Notes: generated from the sequence alone by a model not told the origin. A stretch of DNA of 44,217 bases from Clostridia bacterium (GCA_017886575.1 JAGHJP010000029.1:1-44217); one strand, 5' to 3'; shown: positions 31,732 to 40,723, numbered from the stretch's first letter. Translations and numbers: made by a program.

Positions 31732-33934
31732 ACAGCACGCTTTCGCGGCTATGACCGGCTGTGGAAAGGGGCAATATTTTTTTCAGTTTTTCGCGGTCGG
31801 CATAATTTTCGGCTACCCCTTTCGCCGCGGGCATGGGCAGCGCGGAAAGATCGATGAGCACGTTTGCGAAGTCCTGCGGAGCGCAGAGAGGCGCACAGTT
31901 ATAGAGCTCGAACCGGCAACCGCCCGCCGCCAGATACCGCCGCACGGGAAACTTACGCCCCGCCTCGTCGGTCAATGTGTAAAATTTGCGCCGTTCGCAC
32001 GAGGAACATTTTTTGCCGAAGGGGCAATAGAGCAGGTCCATGACCTTGATGTCCCCCGCGGAGAGCACAAAGGCGTTTTCTCCTGCGAGCGGCTTTTGCT
32101 CGGCAAAATTCAGTTCTTTGGACAGGGCGTAATACCCGCCGCACGCCGCGACGGCGGCGACGGCGCAGGCGTTGGTGAGGTTGCAGCCCGTGCCCGCAAA
32201 GAGTTTTTTGCCCCATTTTTCCGCGCACAGGACGCCGTAGGTTCCCTCGGCGTATACGCCGTCGAACGAACCTATATTCTCTTTGACAATCTTCAATTCT
32301 CCGTCGCTCATAAAGGCGGGCAGGTACAAAAACCGCTCCCCCGCGCCGCAGGCAAACTGATAGGCGTCGCAGTCCTCATAATTTTCGGGTTTGAAAATAT
32401 ATATATCCGCCTGTATCCCCGTGAAGTCCGTGCCAATGACCGCAAGTTTTTTGGGCTTTTCCTTGGGCATGGGTGCGGGAAACGGGAAAGAAGCGGGCGT
32501 ATATTCGTACCTTGTGTTCCTGTTCTTTGTCCGCTCTTTCCACACCGCGGCGAAAAAGTCGCGGCGGAAGGCGTTCAGAAGCGACTTGGGCGCAAAGCAC
32601 GGCCCCTGCAGGGAAACTTGCACGCGCACGTCGAAGGGCATGCCGTCCGTCTTTTCGAAAGAGTCTTTCAGTTCCGCCGCCGTCAGCGGGCTGTTTTTAG
32701 CAGGCTGCAATAAAAACTCCGAACGGCGTTCCACGCCCCCGCCGCGCGCCGCGAGGGGCGCGTTTGCCGCCGCCATCACTTCCACGTCCAGCGGGTATCG
32801 CCTGTGCACGGACAGAAGGCGCGCGCCGAGGGCGGTGTCCGTGGTGAGGAACACGCCGTCGCCGCCGCGCAGCCGCGCGCGCGAAGCGAGGAAAAATCCC
32901 CGCTTGTCCGACGAGAGAAAGGTACCCCCGCCGACCTCTTTCCCCTGCCGCAAAATCTTGAACCCGTCCCCCTTGGCGGGGCGGAAGGCGCTTTCGACGT
33001 AATATTTACCGTTTACGACTTTCAAAACGCCGACCTTTTCGCCGATGTGCCCCTGCACCAGCGGGGACAGGAGCCGCTTGTCCTGCCCGAAGGCGAGCCC
33101 TTTTGTGTAGTTGCCGCGGTTGTAGGTGCGTTTCAGGTCGGAAAGTTCCCGCTCGGCGTTCCCGCCCGCGAATATTTTACGGCAATACCGCACCGCCGCC
33201 GCGACGTATTCGGGGCGGCGCATGCGCCCCTCGATCTTGAAGGAATACACGCCCGCCGCCGCGAGGTCCTTGGCCCTTTCCCCCACCGACAGGTCGGAGA
33301 GGGAGAGCGCATAGGAAAATTCCCCGCCCGCCGCGTCGTCGTAAAAATATTTTTTGCGGCAGGGCTGTTTGCAGCGGCCGCGGTTGCCCGAATTGCCGCC
33401 CGCGAACGAGGAGAGATAGCACTGCCCCGAAAGGCAGGTGCACAGCGCGCCCTGCACGAACACCTCCGTTTCGATGACGGCGGAAACGGCTTTTATCTCT
33501 TGAAGCGACGCTTCGCGGGCAAGCACGACGCGGGAAAAGCCGCATTGCTTTGCCAGGAGCGCGCCCGGGACGTTGTTCGCCCCCGCCTGCGTGGAGAGGT
33601 GCAGCACGATGCCGGGATAGCGTTCGTGGATGTACTTGCCCAAAAATATATCCTGCAATAAAATTGCGTCCGCGCCCGCGTTATGCACCGCGACGAGAGA
33701 AGAGAGAAATTCTTCCAACTCCCCGTCCTTGACGAGGGTGTTCATGGCGACGTACACCTTCACCCCGAAGAGATGGGCGTAAGAGACGACCTCTTCCAGC
33801 GCGGTCAGGTCGAAGTTTTCCGCCCCCGCCCGCGCCGAAAAGGCGGCGTAGCCCAAATATATGGCGTCCGCGCCGGCGTCGACGGCGGCAAGGGCGCACT
33901 CTCTGTTCCCCGCAGGGGCCAAGATCTCGTACAT
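31730..33934 (-). CDS. Peptidase U32 family protein (RlhA-like)
   Basis: A 734-residue protein of the U32 family, whose characterised members hydroxylate tRNA or 23S rRNA (TrhP, RlhA) rather than degrade protein. Seen: the opening MYEILAPAGNRECALAAVDAGADAIYLG, the conserved Cys cluster FVQGALCTCLSGQCYL / GNRGRCKQPCR (residues about 160-195), the YSFKIEGRMRRPEYVAAAV motif, and a C-terminal part with another Cys cluster (CPFGKKCSSC). A sigma-A promoter ends 6 nt before the ATG and no ribosome-binding site is seen, predicting a leaderless mRNA. The last codons run into the hairpin array. Confidence 0.9.
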   Translation of the reverse strand: MYEILAPAGNRECALAAVDAGADAIYLGYAAFSARAGAENFDLTALEEVVSYAHLFGVKVYVAMNTLVKDGELEEFLSSLVAVHNAGADAILLQDIFLGKYIHERYPGIVLHLSTQAGANNVPGALLAKQCGFSRVVLAREASLQEIKAVSAVIETEVFVQGALCTCLSGQCYLSSFAGGNSGNRGRCKQPCRKKYFYDDAAGGEFSYALSLSDLSVGERAKDLAAAGVYSFKIEGRMRRPEYVAAAVRYCRKIFAGGNAERELSDLKRTYNRGNYTKGLAFGQDKRLLSPLVQGHIGEKVGVLKVVNGKYYVESAFRPAKGDGFKILRQGKEVGGGTFLSSDKRGFFLASRARLRGGDGVFLTTDTALGARLLSVHRRYPLDVEVMAAANAPLAARGGGVERRSEFLLQPAKNSPLTAAELKDSFEKTDGMPFDVRVQVSLQGPCFAPKSLLNAFRRDFFAAVWKERTKNRNTRYEYTPASFPFPAPMPKEKPKKLAVIGTDFTGIQADIYIFKPENYEDCDAYQFACGAGERFLYLPAFMSDGELKIVKENIGSFDGVYAEGTYGVLCAEKWGKKLFAGTGCNLTNACAVAAVAACGGYYALSKELNFAEQKPLAGENAFVLSAGDIKVMDLLYCPFGKKCSSCERRKFYTLTDEAGRKFPVRRYLAAGGCRFELYNCAPLCAPQDFANVLIDLSALPMPAAKGVAENYADREKLKKILPLSTAGHSRESVL

Positions 33935-33940
33935 ACGCTT

Positions 33941-33969
33941 ATTCTATCATGTTTCAACGGCTTTGGCAA
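33941..33969 (-). promoter_or_regulatory. Sigma-A promoter of the U32 gene, predicted leaderless
   Basis: On the minus strand: TTGCCA (33969-33964), a 17-bp spacer and TAGAAT (33946-33941), then 6 nt and the ATG at 33934. Confidence 0.7.
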
Positions 33970-34001
33970 GAAGAAACGGGAAAGCTCGCCCCGGTTTTTC
34001 C

Positions 34002-34814
34002 CTATGCGAGCACGAATTTTTCGAGATAGTCGCCCACGGCGTCCTCGTCGCACGTCTTATCGTACACTTCGTCGGCGACGGCCTTCAAAGACGGATCGGC
34101 GTTCGCCACGGCGACCCCGTGCCCCGCCGCCGCCAGCAGGGGGGCGTCGTTCTGGTTGTCCCCGAAGGCGAGCAAGTCGCCCTTCTGCACGCCGTAATGA
34201 CCGCACAGGTATTCCGCCGCCGCGCCCTTGGTGTCCTGCACCGCCGTCACCTCGACGAGCGTGGAGGCGCTGCAACTGACGTAGAACTCCCCTTCGCCCA
34301 ATTTTTCGCGGAGAGCGTCGCGCACGGCGAGGCGCTCCTCCCTCTCCACCATGGCGAGCAGTTTGAAAAACTTGTTTTCCGATCTCTCGATGTGCTCGTA
34401 CACGTCGGGCACGCGCACAGAACGGATGGCGCAGACTTCCTCGTAGAGGCGCAGGGCATCGTCCTCGTAATTGACGAAACAGTCGTCCCTGTCGTAGGCG
34501 TGAATGCGCAGACCCATGCCCTGCATGACGGCGCATATGCGCAATGCCTGTTCCTTGGTGAACCCGCTCTCGTGCAGGATCTTTCCGCTCTGAATGTCGC
34601 CCGCGACGGAGCCCTGGTAGGCGACATACAGCCCCTCCAGCCCGCAGCGCAAAAGCACGGGACGGATGGACGAGGGCATTCTGCCCGTGCAGATGACGAA
34701 CTTCCCGCCGCGGCGGACGTATTCCTTGACCGCGCACAGCGTCTTTTCGCCCACGGTGTTGTCGCGGCGGCGGAAAGTGCCGTCGTAGTCGGATATGATC
34801 AGTTTGTACTTCAT
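34002..34814 (-). CDS. Cof-type HAD hydrolase
   Basis: A 270-residue HAD-superfamily phosphatase of subclass IIB (Cof). Seen: motif I SDYDGTF with the nucleophile Asp near residue 9, motif II CTGRM, a cap domain (about 85-190), the motif III Lys region and motif IV FGDNQNDAPLLAAAGHGVAVANA. The substrate of such enzymes is usually a sugar phosphate, pyridoxal phosphate or flavin phosphate and cannot be told here. GAGGAG lies 8 nt before the ATG. It is 18 bp after uvrC, so the two are co-transcribed. Confidence 0.92.
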   Translation of the reverse strand: MKYKLIISDYDGTFRRRDNTVGEKTLCAVKEYVRRGGKFVICTGRMPSSIRPVLLRCGLEGLYVAYQGSVAGDIQSGKILHESGFTKEQALRICAVMQGMGLRIHAYDRDDCFVNYEDDALRLYEEVCAIRSVRVPDVYEHIERSENKFFKLLAMVEREERLAVRDALREKLGEGEFYVSCSASTLVEVTAVQDTKGAAAEYLCGHYGVQKGDLLAFGDNQNDAPLLAAAGHGVAVANADPSLKAVADEVYDKTCDEDAVGDYLEKFVLA

Positions 34815-34832
34815 CTGTATTTCTCCTCGGTG

Positions 34833-36647
34833 TCAACCCCGTAAATTTTCGTCGAAATATTTGCGGATGCGCCCCGCCAGTTCCCCGCCGATGCCCTCGG
34901 TCTCGGCAAGCTCCTTTACGTCCGCCGACAGAATTTTATCGAGCGTGGAAAACTTTGCCATGAGCGCCTGCTGTTTTTTAGGCCCCACGCCCTCGATCTC
35001 GCGCAGGACGGAGGCGAGGTTGCGCTTGGAGTGCAGGTTGCGGAAATAACCGATGGCGAAGCGGTGCGCTTCGTCGCGCAGGCGCTGCAGCATTTTGAGC
35101 GCATAGTCGCGGTGGGAAATTTTCACGCTATCGGGCGAGGAGAGGGTGAACACCTCTTCCTCCCGCTTGGCGAGCGAAATGAGGTCGATGTCCTTTACGC
35201 CCAGTTCCTCGAATATCCCCCGCACGGCGGAGAGCTGCCCCTTGCCGCCGTCGATGACGATGAGGTCGGGCTTGGGAAATTTTTCCTCTTCGTCCGTGCC
35301 CAGCTTGGAGAGCCGCCGCAAGAGCGTTTCGCGCAGGGAGGCGAAATCGTCCGCCCCCTCGACGGTGCGGATGCGGAAACGGCGGTAACTCATTCTGTCC
35401 GCCTCGCCGTCGATGAACACGACCATGGACGCCACCTTGTCCACGCCCGAGATGTTGGAGATGTCATAACACTCCATGCGGCGGGGATAGCGGGAAAGCC
35501 CCAGAAGGGATTGCAGCCGTTCGCAGGCGCGCTTGGTCATGTCGTCCTTGTGCCTGATCTTTTCGATGTTCTTGGCGAGGTATTCCTCGGCGTTCTTCCC
35601 CGCCATTTTCAGAAGTTCCCTCTTCGCGCCGAAGCGGGGGAGGACGATCTCCACCTTCTTGCCCGCACGCTCGGAAAAATACCCTTCCAGAAGTTCCTTT
35701 TCGCAGTAGTCCTCGGTGATGATCTCCTCGGGGATCTCGTGTCGGGAGTAATATTGGACGAGAAAGGCGGTGAGGGCGTCCTTGCCTTCGAGCGAGGCGT
35801 CCTCCAGCGCAAAGTTCGTGCCCCCCTGCATCATGCCCTTGCGGGTGATGAGCACGCTGACGGCGGCATACAGCCCGTCGCTGCGGAAGGAAACCACGTC
35901 GGCGTTGATGCAGCGGTTGATGGCGGTGACGCGCTTTAACTTCAAGCGGGAGAGCATGCCCAGCTTTTCCTTGTAGGACATGGCGATCTCGAACTCCTCT
36001 CTTTCGGCGAAGAGGAGCATCTTTTCGCGCAGGAGCGCCTCGGCTTCCTCGTAGTCCCCGTCCAGGAACCGCAGGGCTTTTTTGACCTGTTCGGCGTATT
36101 CTTCCTCGGAACAAAGCCCCGCGCAGGGCGCGCCGCAACGGTGCAGGTGGTATTCGAGGCAGGGGCGCTTGGGCTTTTCGCCGACGGACACCTGACAGGT
36201 GCGCACGTTGTAGACCATGGACACGATCTCGATGATGTCCTTGCAGCGCACGCCCGCCATGAAGGGACCGAAGTATTTGCCGTCCTTGCCGATGCGGCGG
36301 GTGATCGAGATATGCGGGAACGCCTCCCGCGTGTGGACTTTGACGTAGGGATAGGTCTTGTCGTCCTTCAGAAGAATGTTGTACTTCGGTTTATGCTTTT
36401 TGATGAGCGTGTTTTCGAGGGAAAGCGCGTCCGACTCGCTGGCGCAGACGATATAGTTGAAGTCGGCGATGTTCGCGACCATGGCGGCGACCTTTTCGGG
36501 CTTTTCGTCGTTGTGGAAGTACTGCCGCACGCGGTTTTTGAGCACGCGCGCCTTGCCGACGTAGATGACGGCGCCGTCCTTGTCCAGCATGATGTATACG
36601 CCCGGGGAATCGGGCAGAAGTTTGAGTTTTTCCTGCAATGCGCTCAT
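34833..36647 (-). CDS. uvrC: Excinuclease ABC subunit C
   Basis: UvrC makes the two incisions of nucleotide excision repair after UvrAB finds damage. The product has 604 residues, normal for the family. Seen: the GIY-YIG domain at the N-terminus (GVYIMLDKDGAVIYVGKAR), the UVR region around 195-235, the RNase H-like domain with YDISNISGVDKVASMVVF and VIDGGKGQL, and C-terminal helix-hairpin-helix motifs (IEGVGPKKQQALMAKF, TEGIGGELAGRIRKYF). The Cys cluster CLEYHLHRCGAPC...C is present. The start at 36647 matches the family, and a promoter ends 6 nt before it with no ribosome-binding site. Confidence 0.96.
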   Translation of the reverse strand: MSALQEKLKLLPDSPGVYIMLDKDGAVIYVGKARVLKNRVRQYFHNDEKPEKVAAMVANIADFNYIVCASESDALSLENTLIKKHKPKYNILLKDDKTYPYVKVHTREAFPHISITRRIGKDGKYFGPFMAGVRCKDIIEIVSMVYNVRTCQVSVGEKPKRPCLEYHLHRCGAPCAGLCSEEEYAEQVKKALRFLDGDYEEAEALLREKMLLFAEREEFEIAMSYKEKLGMLSRLKLKRVTAINRCINADVVSFRSDGLYAAVSVLITRKGMMQGGTNFALEDASLEGKDALTAFLVQYYSRHEIPEEIITEDYCEKELLEGYFSERAGKKVEIVLPRFGAKRELLKMAGKNAEEYLAKNIEKIRHKDDMTKRACERLQSLLGLSRYPRRMECYDISNISGVDKVASMVVFIDGEADRMSYRRFRIRTVEGADDFASLRETLLRRLSKLGTDEEEKFPKPDLIVIDGGKGQLSAVRGIFEELGVKDIDLISLAKREEEVFTLSSPDSVKISHRDYALKMLQRLRDEAHRFAIGYFRNLHSKRNLASVLREIEGVGPKKQQALMAKFSTLDKILSADVKELAETEGIGGELAGRIRKYFDENLRG

Positions 36648-36653
36648 GTGCCT

Positions 36654-36682
36654 ATTATACAACTTCCCGCCCCGTTTGGCAA
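36654..36682 (-). promoter_or_regulatory. Sigma-A promoter of uvrC, predicted leaderless
   Basis: On the minus strand: TTGCCA (36682-36677), a 17-bp spacer and a perfect TATAAT (36659-36654), then 6 nt (AGGCAC) and the ATG. Confidence 0.8.
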
Positions 36683-36706
36683 GAGAAAAGAAGCGGGGTT
36701 TTTCCC

Positions 36707-37051
36707 TCAATATCCCAAAAATTCCACGCCCTTCAGGAGCACGTCGTTGACGGTGTCGTTGACCAGGCTGTAAAAGATGATCTTTCCCTGCCGCCTGGAC
36801 TGCACGATGCCAATGTTCCGCAGAAAGCGGAGTTGGTGGGACACCGTGGTCTGGTTGAGGGAGAGGATGCCCGCAAGATCGGTCACGCACATTTCGGAGA
36901 TGGCGAGCGCCGATAGCATCCGCACCCGGGTGGGGTCGGCAAAAATGGAAAAAAAGCACACGAGGCCGTCGAGGATCTCCCCGTCGGGAACGTAATCCTC
37001 CACCAGGCCCTGCGTGCGCTTGTCGAGCAACAGCATTTCTTTTCCCTGCAT
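36707..37051 (-). CDS. ArsR-family regulator
   Basis: A 114-residue winged-helix repressor of the ArsR/SmtB family. The core is FADPTRVRMLSALAISEMCVTDLAGIL, then the recognition helix LNQTTVSHQLRFLRNIGIVQSRRQGKIIFYSLVN. The ArsR ELCVCDL metal motif is reduced to EMCVTDL with one Cys, so arsenic sensing of that type is doubtful; metal sensing at another site is possible. It lies downstream of copA on the same strand, with its own inverted-repeat operator and AAGGAGG 9 nt before the ATG. Confidence 0.9.
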   Translation of the reverse strand: MQGKEMLLLDKRTQGLVEDYVPDGEILDGLVCFFSIFADPTRVRMLSALAISEMCVTDLAGILSLNQTTVSHQLRFLRNIGIVQSRRQGKIIFYSLVNDTVNDVLLKGVEFLGY

Positions 37052-37119
37052 ATCTCTTTACCTCCTTACAGGCGGGCATGCCGGCGGGGAAAAGGAGCTT
37101 CCCCGCCGCCGTCCGTATG

Positions 37120-37141
37120 CTTGTATGGTAACATATACAAG
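37120..37141. promoter_or_regulatory. Inverted-repeat operator of the ArsR-family gene
   Basis: CTTGTAT-N8-ATACAAG, a 22-bp inverted repeat in the copA-arsR gap, about 70 bp before the start codon. It is the likely self-binding site of the regulator. No convincing -35/-10 pair was assigned. Confidence 0.6.
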
Positions 37142-37180
37142 TGAAAGTATTTTTTATTTTTTTGTATTTTCCCGTCTTTT

Positions 37181-39622
37181 TCAGTCGATTTTCGTGACGG
37201 TGTAGCCCGCGTCGGCGACGGCGGCGGCGAGGGCGTTCACGTCCGTCCCCGGCTGCATTTCGACGACGGCGGTCTTCTTTTTCAGGCTGACCTCCGCCTT
37301 CTCGACCCCTTCGACGCCCTCGAGCGCCTTGGTGACGTGCATCACGCAGTGCTCGCACATCATGCCGTCCACATGCAAAGTCTTTTTCACGGCCGTATCC
37401 TCCTTTTTATCATTGTTTTCGGTCTCTGTATTTCCGGCGCCCGCCGCGTGTTTCTTCCCCTTACGGAAGAAGGTGATGCGCAGGGCATTGCCCACCACGA
37501 AGAGGGAGCTCAGGCTCATGCAGGCAGCCGCGATCATGGGGTTGAGGGAGAAGCCCGCCCAGGCGAACGCACCCGCCGCCACGGGAATGGCGATGCAGTT
37601 GTAGAAGAACGCCCAGAACAGGTTTTCCTTGATGGTGCGCACCGCCTTGCGGCTGAGAGCGAACATGTCGTCGAGCGCGGAGAGATCGCCCGCGGCGAGA
37701 ACGACGTCCGCGCTGTCGATGGCGACGTCCGTGCCCGTGCCGACGGCGATGCCCACGTCCGCCCCTTTCAGCGCGGGGGAATCGTTGATGCCGTCCCCCA
37801 CCATGGCGACCGTGCCGCCCATCTGCCGCGCCTTTTCAACGTAGGAGAGTTTATCCTCGGGCAGCACCTCGGCATAGTACTCCGCGATGCCCGCCTTTTC
37901 GGCGACGGCGCGCGCGACGTATTCGTTGTCGCCCGTGAGCATGGCGACCCTGATACCCCGTTTTTTCAGGCATGTCACCGCCGAAACGCTGCTTTCTTTC
38001 AGAATGTCCGCCACGGCGAACAGGGCGATGAGGCGATCTTCTTCGGCAAAATAAATGACCGTTTTGCCCTCTTTCAGGAACTTTTCGCCCCGCTCCAGCC
38101 CCTTGACGCCCGCGAGAAGTTTGGCGTTGCCGATGCGGTATTTTTTGCCTTCGCACACGGCGGCGGCGCCCTGCCCCATGACGTAGCGGTAGTTATCCAC
38201 TTTGCAGTCCGCCCCGCAAAATTCGCGCACGCACGTTGCCAGCGGGTGATTGGAAAGACTTTCGATCCCCCCTGCAATGCGGCGCACCTTTTCCTCGTCG
38301 CCGAGGCACACGAAGTCGGTCACGCGCGGCTTGCCCTCGGTGAGCGTCGCCGTCTTGTCGAGGAGCACGCAGTTGATCTCCTGCGCCTTCTGCAACGCCT
38401 CGGCATCCTTGTAGAGGATACCCATGCCCGCGCCGCGGCCCGTTGCCGCCATGACGGCGACGGGGGTCGCCAGCCCGAGGGAGCAGGGGCAGGAGATGAC
38501 GAGGACGGACACGGCGTAGTTCATGGCTTCGCCGATGTTGCGGCTGACCGCCAGCCAGATGAGAAAGGTGATGAGCGCGATGCAGACGACGGCGGGAACG
38601 AAGATGCCCGCCACCTGATCGGCGACCTTCTGCAGCGGCGCCTTGCTCGCGCCAGCGTCCCGCACCATTTTGATGATGCGGGAGAGCGTGGTGTTTTCGC
38701 CCACTTCCGACGCGCGCACCTGCACCGCGCCGCTTTTGACGATATTCGCCGAAGTCACCTTGTCGCCCGGCTGCACTTCGACGGGCAGGCTTTCGCCCGT
38801 GACCGCCGATTTATCCACGAAGGCGTGACCGCCGACCACTTCGCCGTCCACGGGGATATAGTCCCCCTGCCTTGCGAGCACCACGTCGCCCGCTTCCAGC
38901 TCGGAAACGGGCACCACGCTCTGCGTGCCGTCCGCTGCCACGAGGGTCGCCGACGAGGGCGCGAGGCGGATGAGTTTTTCGATCTCGCTGCCCGTGCGCC
39001 GCTTGGAGAGCGCTTCCAGCCACTTGCCCAGCGTGACGAGGGTCAATATCATGCCCGCCGACTCGAAATAGAGCATGGGGTGCTCTTCTGCGGGCGCAAC
39101 GAACCAGAGGACGACGAGCACCGCGCTGTAAACGTAGGACACCGCCGAGCCGAGGCTGACCAGCGTATCCATGTTGGGCACGCGCTTGACGAGCGCGCGC
39201 GTTCCCACCGTGAAGAAGCGGAAGTTGACGGCGACGATCGCCGTAGCAAGCACCCACTGCACGACGGCGCTCACGGCAAAACCGGGCTGCGGCAGACCGG
39301 CCATGTGCCCCATGGAAAAGTACATGAGCGCGACCAGGACGACCGTCGACACGATAAAGCGCACCAACAGCGCTTTGTCCTCCCGCTTTGTCGCCTTGGC
39401 GGGCGCGGCGCCCTCGTCGTAGATGCCGTAGCCGAGCGAACGGACGGCGGAAAATATCTCCTTCTTGCCGACGGTATTTTCGTCGTACTCGATCTGCATG
39501 CTCTCCCCCATCAGGGAGACGCTGACGGACGCAACGCCCGGCATTCTTTTGAGGGTGTGCTCTATGCCGCTCGCGCACGCCGCGCAGGTCATGCCGCTGA
39601 CGGCAAATTTCTGATTTTTCAT
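37181..39622 (-). CDS. copA: Copper-exporting P-type ATPase with N- and C-terminal metal-binding domains
   Basis: An 813-residue P1B-1-type ATPase that exports Cu(I) across the membrane. Domains in order: N-terminal HMA domain (MTCAACASG), membrane segments, the actuator (TGES region), the transport site SCPCSLG, the phosphorylation loop, the TGDN and VGDGINDSPAL hinge motifs, and a C-terminal HMA domain (GMMCEHCVMHV) after a linker, like a fused CopZ chaperone. The phosphorylation motif reads DKTATLT instead of the nearly invariant DKTGTLT. Operon with csoR; GGGAGG precedes the ATG. Confidence 0.95.
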   Translation of the reverse strand: MKNQKFAVSGMTCAACASGIEHTLKRMPGVASVSVSLMGESMQIEYDENTVGKKEIFSAVRSLGYGIYDEGAAPAKATKREDKALLVRFIVSTVVLVALMYFSMGHMAGLPQPGFAVSAVVQWVLATAIVAVNFRFFTVGTRALVKRVPNMDTLVSLGSAVSYVYSAVLVVLWFVAPAEEHPMLYFESAGMILTLVTLGKWLEALSKRRTGSEIEKLIRLAPSSATLVAADGTQSVVPVSELEAGDVVLARQGDYIPVDGEVVGGHAFVDKSAVTGESLPVEVQPGDKVTSANIVKSGAVQVRASEVGENTTLSRIIKMVRDAGASKAPLQKVADQVAGIFVPAVVCIALITFLIWLAVSRNIGEAMNYAVSVLVISCPCSLGLATPVAVMAATGRGAGMGILYKDAEALQKAQEINCVLLDKTATLTEGKPRVTDFVCLGDEEKVRRIAGGIESLSNHPLATCVREFCGADCKVDNYRYVMGQGAAAVCEGKKYRIGNAKLLAGVKGLERGEKFLKEGKTVIYFAEEDRLIALFAVADILKESSVSAVTCLKKRGIRVAMLTGDNEYVARAVAEKAGIAEYYAEVLPEDKLSYVEKARQMGGTVAMVGDGINDSPALKGADVGIAVGTGTDVAIDSADVVLAAGDLSALDDMFALSRKAVRTIKENLFWAFFYNCIAIPVAAGAFAWAGFSLNPMIAAACMSLSSLFVVGNALRITFFRKGKKHAAGAGNTETENNDKKEDTAVKKTLHVDGMMCEHCVMHVTKALEGVEGVEKAEVSLKKKTAVVEMQPGTDVNALAAAVADAGYTVTKID

Positions 39623-39698
39623 AGACTGTCCTCCCGCCGCCGCAAAACGGGCGGCATTCCGCGGCAGAGAGACCCTTTCCCTCTCCCGCGGTCATCCA

Positions 39699-40019
39699 TT
39701 ACTGAAACCGGCGGAACAGATCGACGATCTCGTCCACGACCGCCGTATTGCCGTTTTGTATCTCTTCGACCATACAGGTATGGATATGCGTGTCCAGTAT
39801 GACGTTGGCAAGGCTCTTGATCGCCTTGTCGATCGCCGAGAGCTGGATGAGGATATCGTCGCAATAGCGATCCTCGTCCACCATTTTGCCGATGCCCGTC
39901 ATTTGCCCGACGATGCGGTTGATGCGGTTGGAAAGCATCTTCTTTTCTTCCGCGCTCCGCGCCTGCTTCTTGAAACGGCACCCGCCTTCCGCCATGTTCT
40001 CTCTTTCGTCTTTTTCCAT
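39699..40019 (-). CDS. csoR: Copper-sensing repressor CsoR
   Basis: A 106-residue all-helical DUF156 repressor that releases DNA when it binds Cu(I). The ligand set Cys-His-Cys is seen in RYCDDILIQ and THIHTCM, and the N-terminal helix KKMLSNRINRIVGQMTGI is typical. It sits 76 bp upstream of copA on the same strand, and operator-like repeats lie in its promoter, so it represses itself and copA. AAAGGAG is 7 nt before the ATG. Confidence 0.95.
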   Translation of the reverse strand: MEKDERENMAEGGCRFKKQARSAEEKKMLSNRINRIVGQMTGIGKMVDEDRYCDDILIQLSAIDKAIKSLANVILDTHIHTCMVEEIQNGNTAVVDEIVDLFRRFQ

Positions 40020-40038
40020 TGTTTAACTCCTTTTGTTT

Positions 40039-40093
40039 ATACCTTGCTGGGGTATTTTTTGATTATTATATACCCCCGCGGCGTTTCTGTCAA
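40039..40093 (-). promoter_or_regulatory. csoR-copA promoter with CsoR-type operator
   Basis: On the minus strand: TTGACA (40093-40088), a 17-bp spacer and TATAAT (40070-40065). An inverted repeat ATACC-N7-GGTAT (40039-40055) just downstream and a GGGGGTAT segment overlapping the spacer and -10 resemble CsoR operators. Confidence 0.75.
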
Positions 40094-40132
40094 GCGTTTG
40101 AAAGGGATATTTTCGGAATTTTTACGACGATA

Positions 40133-40161
40133 TTGACAAGCGGGCATGCGCATGATAGAAT
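40133..40161 (+). promoter_or_regulatory. Sigma-A promoter of the 40.2-kb membrane gene, predicted leaderless
   Basis: TTGACA (40133-40138), a 17-bp spacer and TAGAAT with an extended TG (40156-40161), then 6 nt and the ATG at 40168. Confidence 0.8.
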
Positions 40162-40167
40162 GATGAT

Positions 40168-40665
40168 ATGGATATTTTGTTAACGTGTGTCTGTTATTCG
40201 TTGCTTATCGGATGCCTTGCATACATCTTGCTGATCGAAAGAGGCAAGAGCGTCAGGAAAAAGAACATAGTAGCAGAGGTGCATTATGGATTTTGGACCG
40301 CGCTTGTCAGCTGGACCATCGGCTTTGCTTTCATAACGCTATTCACCTGCGGGTACTACATACGGTTTTTTTCGGATGCGTTCGACCTTTTGCATTATTT
40401 TATTACCATAACGGTCTTTTTGCCGCTGTTTGCGATCGCTTATTATCTGGAAAGGTGGAGAATAACGATCGACGGCGAAAACGTGATCAAATATGGCTTG
40501 TTTCTGAAAAAAACATTCCATATAAGCGACTTAATTGAGGTCAAACAGACATGGTTCGGGTATAAATTTTATCTGAAAAACAAGAAGGCTTTTGGCGTTG
40601 ACGCGCGCTATCATGATTTTTCCCGATCATCCATAAACGATCTGAAAGAGAAAGTACGCCGTTAA
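40168..40665 (+). CDS. Small membrane protein with a PH-like C-terminal part
   Basis: A 165-residue protein: three hydrophobic segments (about residues 3-22, 43-65 and 75-93), then a strand-rich C-terminal part (WRITIDGENVIKYGLFLKKTFHISDLIEVKQTW) that resembles bacterial PH/DUF6560-like domains. It is more AT-rich than its neighbours. It has no ribosome-binding site and a consensus promoter ends 6 nt before the ATG. A terminator follows. Function unknown. Confidence 0.75.
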   Translation: MDILLTCVCYSLLIGCLAYILLIERGKSVRKKNIVAEVHYGFWTALVSWTIGFAFITLFTCGYYIRFFSDAFDLLHYFITITVFLPLFAIAYYLERWRITIDGENVIKYGLFLKKTFHISDLIEVKQTWFGYKFYLKNKKAFGVDARYHDFSRSSINDLKEKVRR

Positions 40666-40723
40666 ACTTGCGATTGATTGTAAACGGAACTTTCTTCATA
40701 ATGCTAATGACGGAACACAAACG

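Noticed and set aside
31372-31857. 161-residue ORF and other short ORFs across the hairpin array
   Set aside because: The translation only mirrors the inverted repeats and partly runs antisense to the U32 gene.
37337-39802. 821-residue plus-strand open frame
   Set aside because: It is antisense to copA, His/Arg/Asp-rich and of improbable composition; a high-GC shadow frame.
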